From: Atopsyche davidsoni
Lineage: Eukaryota > Arthropoda > Insecta > Trichoptera > Hydrobiosidae
Direction: 5' to 3'
DNA: 64,000 nt
Assembly (NCBI GenBank): GCA_022113835.1
Contig: JAILWY010000023.1
Location: forward strand, 8,060,001-8,124,000
In this document: in pieces, positions 39,853 to 50,100 of the stretch
Position numbering within the stretch: position 1 is the first letter of the stretch
Layout of the letters: the number at the start of each line of letters is the position of its first letter
Program-made: the position numbers and the translations under genes
The notes under the pieces: generated by a model
What the model saw: only the letters and a program-made list of their open reading frames with translations
Database searches by the model: none
Told to the model about the DNA's origin: nothing

Positions 39853-40409
39853 TAAGCCCAAAGACTGTATTGCAGAAATTATAATTTACTATGTAAGTAA
39901 AAGGACACACAATAAACATAAACACACAGTAGATGTAAAAAGATGCCAAAAAATAGGTTAAGTACAAATAAAATAAATCTTGAAATTCATGTACAGATAT
40001 ATTTCAAGTTATAACAATACAGAAATCATAAAAACAAGTTATGACTTACACACTTACATAATATGACTAGAATATAAAACAAGAAAACAGGGGCCAGTCT
40101 TGGAACAAAAATTATTTTTACAGAACAAGTTAATCAGAAGGTTACAACCGCTGAACTCGGTACATAAATACTGCAAATGTGGATTTTGATTATATAAAGT
40201 AAGTTTTTATAATTTTGAGAAATCTTATTCCCATTTAACCAAAACAATGGCCAACAACTTGAATTAAATTTCACAGAATGGATATACTTTTTTGCAAATA
40301 AAAAGTAAGAGTTTTATGATATAATATATATGTATATATAAAAATGTAAGAGTTTTATATATATAAATAATTAGATAGCATGGTAAATACAAATAGTTAC
40401 ATTTTCTTT

Positions 40410-43400
40410 CTAATCAAACCCAGCAAGTAGATTACTACTGGAATCATTTTTCTTTATTGAATCTTCGCTGTTTCCACTTCCAGTAGCATGGCTCATAAAC
40501 TTGCCAAATGATAAATCGTCGTTATTTTCAAAATTATCATTCTTCGAACATTGCTTTTGTGAGTTGTTACAAGAAAGGTCAATATTGAAAAATGTATCTG
40601 AATTGTTGCTTTTAAAGTTAGACATGGAAAATGAAGACTGGGGCAGTAGACTTGCGTCAAAAGGAGTAGTTTCAGTGTCGGCAAGCCCCAACTCAGCCAG
40701 AAGACTTGTATTTTCAGAGATGATATCTAAGTTCATTATTTCATTGGAGACCTCAAGATCGGGTAGCAAGCTCGATGTAATGGAAGAATCGTTTTCACTC
40801 ATATCTGTTGTGTCTGCTTTTTTTTTTCTTCTTGCGTTGATATCATAGTGCTCTGTAATTTCTCTGCCAATTTCTTGTATACTATCTTCATCGTCTTCTT
40901 GGTTATCCTAATTTTCATATACATATTATATATTAATTTTTTTATTAACTACATGCAATATAATTAATAACAACAACTATACGTGCAATAACAACTATTG
41001 AAAGAGAATCACCTGTAAAAATGACATTGTTGACTTGTATTGAAAGGCATTTTGTGTTAAATCTACTTCTACTGGAAATAGATTACCATTTCCTTTAAGT
41101 TGTTCTAACGTTTCGCTAAAAATTAATAGTAGTGGTTAGCAATGAATAGAATAATAATATTAAAAAAATATGTTTATTTTATTGATTCAAAATATAAATG
41201 AATATATACATACTCATGGAATTTTGCAAGGCCAGATATAAATCTTTGTAATTGCCATACAACATCTTGTACGTGTTTATTATCCAGTAATTCCATTTTG
41301 ACTAGTACATCTGCCCTTAGGCGAGCAAATCTACTGCGAGCATCCTGGCGACAACGCAAAACCAATCTGGGAAACATAACAGAACATATTTAGACATAAT
41401 TTATTATGTATTCCAAAGGGAACAATAATGTTATCTAAGAATGACTCATTACCATTATGAAATAAGTGTAGAATATAAACCAAAACAAACTTTATTGTTA
41501 CACCATTTCACGAACCATTTAATAATAATGTCAGTCAGTACTTATCAAGGTATTATGTGTTAGGTGTTTAATATTTCTTTGTGATGTTTACTTTGATCTG
41601 ATTTTTTTTATTAAGTGCTAGTGAAGTGTTGAAGCTGCAGAGTACATATAAGCTTGTAAGTTTTCGATTTTCTCTTTTATAACAAAAAACCAATATGTAC
41701 TAGTTTGTTTTTGACACTATTTAAAAACTAAAATTTAAGTAGTAATTGAAATATAAAATCAATATAATTCAAAATGTACCTAGGAGTATAAAATTTCTAT
41801 GACAAACCTGTATTCATAGTTTCCGGTTTCAACTCTGTAGAGTGGTTCTTGCAAGGCACTATAACTGTATTCTTCATCATCCATTTCTTTTACTTTTAGA
41901 CAGTATGAAAGATACTCAAACTTAGTATCGGCATATTTTTTGATAGTGAGTTTTGTATCAGGGATTGCTTTGTGAAGATATGTTCCCATATCAGATAGAA
42001 TCTTTAATAATACAAACAATTAAATATACAACACATAATATTACAAGTTGTAACCTATTACAGGTCTAGTTATTCAAAGTAGGTGGGTGGAATAAATGTG
42101 AGCAATACAACAGTCATATTAAAAAAATATATATATATACTAAATACGAACTCTATTCAGTACTCATAAACCAATATTTATTATTTTATCTATATGCCGG
42201 TGTTAAAAGATTAGTCAGATACACTATTCTTCAGAAAAACCCTTCATATTGTGTTTCAAAAATCCCTCTGTGCTAGTCTCTGATTTTCATAAAGGGCTTG
42301 AAAGCAGTCTAATTCTCTCGTTGTACTGGTCACAATCATTACCTCAGGTTTTGCAAAATACTGTTAACAAGAGGGAACATTAAATACCATTTTCACAATA
42401 TCTATTTTTTCAACTGGCATTTTGTTCAGGGCCGAAAACACTTAAACACAAATTTCATACTTTCTAATAGTTTAGTACAAGCTTTCAAGAAAGCAGAGCA
42501 GTTAAATATTTTATGAATATTCAATATGCTTACTGGTTTTAATGCTTTTAACATTTTGATCCCATCTTTCTCCATTTGCCGATGATATCCACCAAATTGG
42601 CTAAAAGCTTCTGACGCCCTCGGCTGCGGTTCTCTTACTCCAATAGAAGCAAATGCATCCCCAAAGTTTTTGTATGTTTGCAAAAGATCAAAATATGCCT
42701 TGAGCATTCTATAAAAAACAAAAAAATATAAATATGTAATATAATTGGTGTGATACATGCATTGAAAAAATTTATATTTATTCTTGTATTGCTACCTTTT
42801 TGCGTGTTCAACCAGGCCTTTGTACATTTGCTCTGTGTTTTGTAATTCTTGAAGTTTTTTTACAAGAGTATCGTTGCATAATATTGCTCTAGACAGTCCG
42901 AGAGCATCTGCCGTAGTGGTAGACATATTTTCAACTAATCTATGTTTTACTTTCTTCATGACTATGTCGAGTGTTTTACCTTGTTGAGGGTCGGCATGCA
43001 GTTTGTTGTAGTTTATATTTACTTCTTCCTGATGTAAAAAACAAATAGAATTTATTTTCAACTACAGTACGACTTGGATATAAATTTTATTTGTAGTAAA
43101 CAGTTTTCATCTTACCACTCAAATGAGAATAGTAAATATAATTCTGAGAAGTTAGTTATGAAAAAGTATGCAGCCTCAAATACAAACCTTAGCAGACTGT
43201 ATCATTTTTGCTACTTCAACTTTAGTTTTACCCTTAACTGATTGGCTATTGACACCGACTAGTTCATCTCCACTTTGAAGAGTTCCTTCTTTAGAAGCTG
43301 GAGTATTATCAAACACCTATAAGAAATGAAAAATATTACTTAAGAATTTCACACTCCTTATAAATTACAGTTAAAAAGGCTTAAAATTATAACCTGTACA

Positions 43401-46038
43401 ATATAGAGACAAGGACAAAGTGGTGCTCCGCCCCCGATACTTATTCCGATGAGGTTAGAATCATCCTTCATAATGGTAACATTTCCAGAAGTTATTGTCA
43501 TCCCCCTGTATAGAAACACACATAATTAATAAATTTACTATTTAATATTTTTAACAAAAACTACATGGAAAGTGGGGTATATTTACAAGGCATTGAAATT
43601 TATTTACAAACAATGAAATAAAATACTGCATGTTTCGGAAATAAAAGATCTTTATATTTCATATTACATTTACAAAAAAGACTATATTATATTATTATAT
43701 TTTCATGTACAGCACACGGTGCATACTATATGCCAGTCTAATCTAAAGCTTTAAATAAAAACGTTTATTGTTTTCAGTGTTAAGATACAAGCCCCGAAAA
43801 TATCCAAATTACTATTTCATACAAGCACATAATATAAAAAACTTTATATAAGGAAATAAAAAAACTAATTTCTAAATTTTTTTATAAATATTTCATTATT
43901 CAAGGTTTTAGAAAAATATTCATAATATGATTATTTTATAATGATATTACTATACCCAGTAATTAAGGATAAACTACATTTATATGGATATCATTGCAGG
44001 GTCTTGCTTCTTATGTTACTCAAACCAAAGTCCATTTTGTGAAACATCTCAGCTGGTTGTTGATCACTAAATTCCAACAATAGCAATTATTGACGAATCA
44101 CAAGACAAACCCATGCTAATTGAGTAGATTTATGTGATTATTGTTCATGTGCATTGCTTAGGTCAGGTATAATACATTCCTTAATATCTCGCTCTAACAC
44201 ATTAAAATTATATGAAAATGCACACCTGCATTACCTCATACATACAATTTTTCACATCCTTTTTTGTTTTAACTAGCAAGCCACCGCTAAAGCTAGTAAT
44301 GTGCAAAGCCTACATGCGTACTATAAGTGGTATCATACAATTTCATAACTAAAAAAAATAACTCTCAGTCAGTTTATAAAATAAACTACGTGTTAGCTTC
44401 TCTACTGCAGAGCATGATAGCATGCTCTCTAGATGCTAGTCCAATCTTCTAGCCATTTACAAACCTGAAATAGTCACACACACAATATTTTACAAGTCAA
44501 TATAAAATATAATCAAAAGTGAATATTGTACAGCTGCTTGTGAAATATTTGTCATCATTTTCATTAAGCTTTGTGATAAAGTATTGAATATTTTAAGTGT
44601 ATAGATTAAAAATATCTTTGTAAGTGGTAAAAAAGCGACTTACAGTAAATTTTGGTGTATAAGTTGATATCGTTCTTGACGTAGATCATTAATAATACAC
44701 TCCGTAGGGATATCATCATGGATGTCTAGAGCCAGTTCAAACCTTTGGGAAACTATCATGTTAGTAATCAATTAAAAAATAATACAATAACCTTACTTTA
44801 AAAGTAGTCAACTCACTTGTCGTCTCCTGAAATATCTGTATCGTGATCTGGCTTGCTTGAGCGTCCGCTATTTTCCATAAAACTGGAAGTTGTTCCTTTA
44901 CTACATAAAATCAAGGCTCATTTAGATTAATAGAAAAAACTATTTTACAGTATAAAATTTGATAATCACTTTTACTTACACCGCACATTCTACAGCCACT
45001 GATAATAGGTAATGAGAGTTAATTTTTTGCACCTCATCTTTTAAAATTGATAAGTCGAGATCCAATAATGCATTTGGCTTGCTAATGCAAATAAAAAAAA
45101 ACAATTCAAATAAATATAAAAAATTATGGCCTACTTTTTCTACTTAAGGATATTGAAATTAATAAAGTGAAGTAAAAATAAAATATCTAGCAAATACTTA
45201 GTAATTTTTCGATAATTTATTTTTGATAAAAATTAATGTGTAATTAATACCTACCAATTTTATACACTAATAAATATTTACTGGTACATGTGTTCACCTA
45301 GGCAATCTATTATTTATAGTCTACGTCAAAACAGTCAATAAATTTTATATTTAGTCATTAAGTTAATACTCAAAAAAGCCCAGCTACATTGTTTTAGGAT
45401 CTATAGTGAGTTTTAAAACTAACCATTTCTACTGTGTGTTATGAATACAAAATAAAAAACTGTACTTTTTATTTATAGCTAAAGTCACCTTAGATATATA
45501 GGTAGATAAGTACGATTCACCTACTTATTTTAACGATGCGTTCAATGGAAACAGTTACATAATTAAAATTAAACGTATAACTTGTCTTTTAAGCCCGGAA
45601 ATAATAAAAAAAATACAACACAAAATAAATACAGAAAACCAAGTATAAAATAAAATATGCACTTTTTATCCTCAAATTTATGGCGTTGCAATTCATAGGA
45701 CGAGTGCCGATATTGTTCAAAGTCTCTGAGGGAATAGTAGGGATATTCCGAGGCTCCGTATGCCCACATCGTGAAACAATCACAAATATAAATAGGACCA
45801 AACAGCACAACACAAGTCACAACCCGGGCGATACACAACTGCAAAGTAATTGTAAAAGCATGGCGCACAACAAAGGAAGTGAGCGAACGCAAATTAACGA
45901 TAAGCATACGGTAATGAAACAATTTAAGCGTATCCGATACGATAAGGGTGTTATCAATATTGGTGCGTTAGCTGTAGGTAAATGAATAACGTACATTTTG
46001 TCCTCCTCGAAGAAAAAGTCTTCTTCGTACTCCTGCAT
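40410..46038 (-). CDS. Pick1: PICK1, PDZ and BAR domain protein
   Basis: Predicted 546-residue peripheral membrane protein; the human protein has 415. PICK1 binds receptor and kinase C-termini through its PDZ domain and curved membranes through its BAR domain, in vesicle and receptor traffic. Exons, 5' to 3': 46,038-45,995; 43,505-43,394; 43,316-43,188; 43,028-42,796; 42,708-42,534; 42,001-41,808; 41,366-41,214; 41,115-41,013; 40,907-40,410. All nine join in frame with GT/AG sites. Visible landmarks: acidic start MQEYEEDFFFEEDK; PDZ (~19-102) with the carboxylate-binding LIGISIGGG loop (33-41) and CPCLYIVQ; the linker KKVKHRLVENM; and BAR (~140-360) with LGLSRAILCND, VREPQPRASEAF, KAIPDTKLTIKKY, YCLKVKEMDDEEY and LYRVETGNYEYR. 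After FPVEVDL comes an unusually long 165-residue tail, rich in Ser, Asn and Asp, encoded by one exon. Intron 1 (2.5 kb) holds further exons described separately. The start was chosen by match to the acidic PICK1 N-terminus. The frame is also open upstream as far as 46,260. Confidence 0.93.
44644..45081 (-). CDS. Three spliced exons of unknown family inside PICK1 intron 1
   Basis: Exons A 45,081-44,980 (102 nt), B 44,900-44,817 (84 nt) and C 44,742-44,644 (99 nt). All have clean AG acceptors and strong donors (GTAAGT, GTGAGT, GTAAGT) and join in one open frame of about 95 residues. A gives KPNALLDLDLSILKDEV..., B a Ser/Asp-rich stretch (SSKPDHDTDISGDD) and C ALDIHDDIPTECI...LRQERYQLIHQ. A and C look helical and soluble. 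I do not recognise the family. Each exon is a multiple of three, begins with one base of a split codon and ends with two. PICK1 exon 1 also ends with two such bases and PICK1 exon 2 begins with one. They could therefore be an optional PICK1 cassette before the PDZ domain, or part of a separate nested gene whose first and last exons I could not find. Confidence 0.55.
45569..45769 (-). CDS. Small single-pass membrane protein ORF nested in PICK1 intron 1
   Basis: Single-exon frame of 66 residues from the ATG at 45,769. The Tyr-rich, charged N-terminal part (MWAYGASEYPYYSLRDFEQY...) contains no Lys/Asn/Ile bias of the kind random AT-rich frames show. It is followed by one strongly hydrophobic helix (CIFYFILGFLYLFCVVFFLL) and a short basic tail ending KDKLYV. 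AATAAA on the - strand (45,468-45,473) lies about 100 bp beyond the stop, so it could have its own transcript end. The frame is also open upstream to an ATG at 45,922 (117 residues). No family is recognised. It may be a membrane micropeptide gene or a fortuitous frame. Confidence 0.4.
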   Translation of the reverse strand: MWAYGASEYPYYSLRDFEQYRHSSYELQRHKFEDKKCIFYFILGFLYLFCVVFFLLFPGLKDKLYV

Positions 46039-46186
46039 TTTTTGCGCTGTGGAAAATTGTGTTTTTACTGTGAAATAATTATTGAAATGTTGGATGACAG
46101 CGATCCATCCACCTGAAAACTGACAGGCCGCGGTGTAAACAGGCTTTATCATTTGCGCATGGCAACAGCGGAGCACACGAAGCATG

Positions 46187-47157
46187 CGCAAAGTGCTTCT
46201 AGTAGACCGATTTTTACTCACATGCTGAGCAGGTAATAGGCGAACCGAGAGGTACTTCATTTCATATCAAACAAGTACTCTCGAAAACTCCAAATAACTA
46301 AAAAATATATTATATTGTAAATTGGATAAAAAATGTTGCTTCAAAATAACGTTAGCTTCATATATCTGCTTTTGAAAGAATATCGCAAAGTGCTTCTCGT
46401 AGACCGATTTTTTCTCACGTGCTGAGCAGGTACTACGCGAACTGAGAGGTACTTCATTTCATATCAAAAAAGTACTCTCGAAAACTCCAAATAAGTAAAA
46501 AATATATTATATTGTAAATTGGATAAAAAATGTTGCTTCAAAATAACGTTAGCTTCATATATCTGCTTTTGAAAGAATATCGCAAAGTGCTTCTCGTAGA
46601 CCGATTTTTTCTCACGTGCTGAGCAGGTACTACGCGAACTGAGAGGTACTTCATTTCATATCAAAAAAGTACTCTCGAAAACTCCAAATAACTAAAAAAT
46701 ATATTATATTGTAAATTGGAGAAAAAATGTTGCTTCAAAATAACGTTAGCTTCATATATCTGCTTTTGAAAGAATATCGCAAAGTGCTTCTCGTAGACCG
46801 ATTTTTTCTCACGTGCTGAGCAGGTACTACGCGAACTGAGAGGTACTTCATTTCACAAGTACATTTAGTTTATTTCATATCAAAAAATAGTATTTTGTAA
46901 ATGGGAGCAAAAATGTTGCTTCAAAATAACGTTAGCTTTATGTATCAGTCTCTTATATATTTTCTTTTGGTATGAAAAAAATATGCTTCAAAGAGCGGGC
47001 ACTGAACGAGTAATACGCGAACAGATAGGTACATCGTTTATTTCATATCAAAAAAAATATTATATTGTAAATCGGAGCAAAAATGTTGCTTCAAGATAAC
47101 GTAAACTTTATGTATCAATCTCTCATGTATCTGCTTTTGGTATAGAAAAAAAATATC
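46187..47157. repeat. 197-bp tandem repeat array upstream of PICK1
   Basis: Units starting CGCAAAGTGCTTCT begin at 46,187, 46,384, 46,581 and 46,778, an exact spacing of 197 bp. Units 2 and 3 are nearly identical and unit 1 has about ten differences. Unit 4 is close for its first ~80 bp. Two degenerate copies of the ATGTTGCTTCAAAATAACGT half follow to about 47,157. Units 2-4 each carry CACGTGCTGAGCAGG, and unit 1 has CACATG at that place. The array begins about 150 bp upstream of the PICK1 start codon, so it overlaps its 5' UTR or promoter. Confidence 0.92.
46416..46815. promoter_or_regulatory. Three CACGTG E-boxes at 197-bp spacing
   Basis: CACGTG occurs at 46,416-46,421, 46,613-46,618 and 46,810-46,815, each followed by CTGAGCAGGT. 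CACGTG is the core site of several bHLH factors (for example CLOCK/CYCLE, MYC/MAX and MITF types). Their repetition is a by-product of the tandem array, and regulatory use is only a possibility. Confidence 0.3.
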
Positions 47158-50100
47158 CAAAAAATAATGTGCAAGTATTGATATTAAAGGATCGAATGGT
47201 AAGAGTCAATAGATAGACAGATTGTATAAAATAAATAAAGTATCTTCTGGGAATGTTCATGTATGATTAGAAGTTTACATTTGTGCTATTCACGCAGTTC
47301 TGAGCATAATGCGAGAAAAGTAAAGATACTTTTAATTAATTTCAATCAAAACAGGTCATTGTATCTTAGTAATATCAAAGGTCCTGCCGACCTGAAATAT
47401 TCAGCGAGTCCAACGAGGATCGGAAAATTAACTTTACTGACCGCCGCTGCGGTTTACCAACTACTCGTAATCTAAACGCTAAAACAAAGATTGCTATAAT
47501 AATAGTGATTATAGCAATATTAAGTTGTTAATAGTGATTGCTATAATCTAAACTAGAGATGAATTATTTAAACACGGTTTCCATGAACGTTTAAATTCAT
47601 ATACATTATTATTGGTTTTACTTTATATAATTGTTGATAGTATTTATTGTATCAACAAAAATATATTACGAGTGTTTTTACTTTTATTTTCATTGTAGAT
47701 TTTGCGAGATAATATATTTTTATTATTTTTGTTTCAGTTTTTTCTGAAATCGGATATGAAAGATGTAAACAATTTTCTTTATTAGAATTGTAATATTGTA
47801 TAACTGAATAATAAAATTATTAGTAAGTATGTGTTTCATGATTTTTTATCTTCATTTATTAGTAAATAGAAACGTGAGTACTTAGTTTTTCAGTTACGTA
47901 ATATAAAATAAACATTATGTCATGTTTTTTTTTATTTTCTTTATTTCATGTAAATATAATTTTTATTCACATCATAATATATTTCTGGATGTGGATTTAT
48001 ATATTGAGTAATAATGGTTTTTTAAGCAAAACAAGTTTTCAAAGAGGATCTTAAAACTTCCACATTAAAACTGGCTATAAATTTTATACCACAACTTTTA
48101 ACAATATTGTATAAAATCTTTCCGTAAAGCACATCTAATGGTTTGATGACGCCATAGCTGGCCCTTCGTTTCGTGATTTTATAATTTATAAGTCTGAAGA
48201 AGATGTTGCTAAATACTTAAGTTATTAAATTTGTTATGCCAGAGTGTTGAACGAAGAAACTCATTATTTGGAGCAACGGCGCTGGCAAATAAGATTGGAG
48301 TATTTTAACGCAATGGATAATAAATGTGATTTAAATTTAAAACACTTGTGCTTTATCAAATGATATGACTAAAAACATTATTGATTTTAACCACGAGTAC
48401 CTGGAATTTAATTTTGCTTACAGGTGTCGCCCACATTACTCCAATTAGATACTCGTCGCATCTGAGCCGCAGGCTTATGTACCGGATATGGCTTATGTAC
48501 CGTGTAAGGGGACCTAAAGACCATCCATACACTGGGCCTGAGAGAACACGCTTGTGTCACCACATGGAGATTAAACTAGGTGGATTTACGTGTTGAGCAA
48601 TTTATTCAAGTCTTAATTAACACACAAAGACATTGTAAATTATAAGTCATGACGAATCAAACAATAATTAATTGATTAAAAACTCAATTCAACATCGACG
48701 TTTCAAAAATTTAAGGACGTTTTTCAAGAGAATTTTTCATAGAGCAAATTAATGATTTTTATTTAAATAAATATGATCTGCAAAGTATAAAAATATAATT
48801 TTTTAATACATATTTTGATTTAGTTACATTCAAAACCGTTATAATATTTCAACTAAAAATATTTTTGATTCTATAAAAGTTGTTAGGTGTTAGATGCTTG
48901 CGTTCTCATTTCAGAAAATTATTGTGATACAGGTGAATTAACGTTTTTTTTTACTCTGGTGTTTGATCCCTTCAGCTATATATTCAGGTGGTTTTGCCCT
49001 AAGTCAAAACTAACGGATGACTAATTGGACGTCTAAAGCCTTGGGGCTCAAACTCCAGCCAACCGTTAGCTCGTCTGCTGAAAATCACGAGAGTCAGCTT
49101 CCGCGGTACTGGATATAAAAAATTTCAATTTATAAACCAATACCGTAAATGATAATAGCTTATAATTTCGCCAACGTAAATTAGGTTATAATTTTCTTGA
49201 CAATGTTTCTCAAATAAAATTATTCTCTCTATCGCATGGTTATTACAAAATAATACGGTTGCCTGAAGATGGATATCGTCACCTGGTCGTGACGTTAACG
49301 CAAACAACATTTAATAACAAAGAACTCTTGCAAAAACGCCGTAAATAAAAAAAAAATAGAAACAATCGCAGCTGCTGCGATAATAATGGCAAGACTTAAA
49401 AATTAGTTTTCTTTAGCACATAATTATAAATTGTACTTATGTTTTATTTATAAAAAAACGTATTTCGTTTAAAGATTCATTTGTAGGTTGAATTAGGTTT
49501 TCTAGATTAAACTCCCAGATTAAAAAATATTTTTAAAAATGAGACGGAATATAAGATTTGATACATACTAAATTAATTTAAAAATTCTTTATTTTTCTTT
49601 TAGTAAATTTACAATAGTTTTTTTATGGCTATGGTTATTATATGGTGTATGGCTATCCCCTGATCCTGCTCGCAGGTTGTGGGGCTTGGATTGTGTGACT
49701 TAGGTGGTAGTGTACATGAATTTCCTTATTTACATGATTGTGTTAGGCAGGGAAAATAAGTGGAAAAACCCTTTTTTTGTAAGTCGACTTACACTTATTT
49801 TTGAACCTCCTTGCTGCTCGTCCGCGTTTTTATTATAAATCGTACCTAGGATCCTGTACCGACATATTTTTTTATTTAAGTATGACTGGTATTTCAATAA
49901 ATGTCTTGCGCCTGAACAGACGGCATTGTAATTGGAGTAACTCGCCGACCGGATGAGACTTAAATTTCTTTTGTGCCATTTTTTGTCTCTTTGAAAACGA
50001 TTCCGGTGCATATTCAGAGCACGAGATTTTAATTTTAATTTCGCGGGCGCTTTTCAGTGAAATTATTCAGACAAAAACTGTTACCGAAGTGTGAATAATT

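Noticed and set aside
44455..44473. Terminal exon for the nested A-B-C exons (CAG then GTTTGTAAATGGCTAG)
   Set aside because: The acceptor is plausible and in phase, but it would add only four residues before a stop, so it cannot be told from chance.
45817..46260. 147-codon - strand frame beginning at 46,260 as a longer PICK1 start
   Set aside because: The extension lies partly in the tandem repeat and is unlike any PICK1 N-terminus. The ATG at 46,038 gives the expected acidic start.
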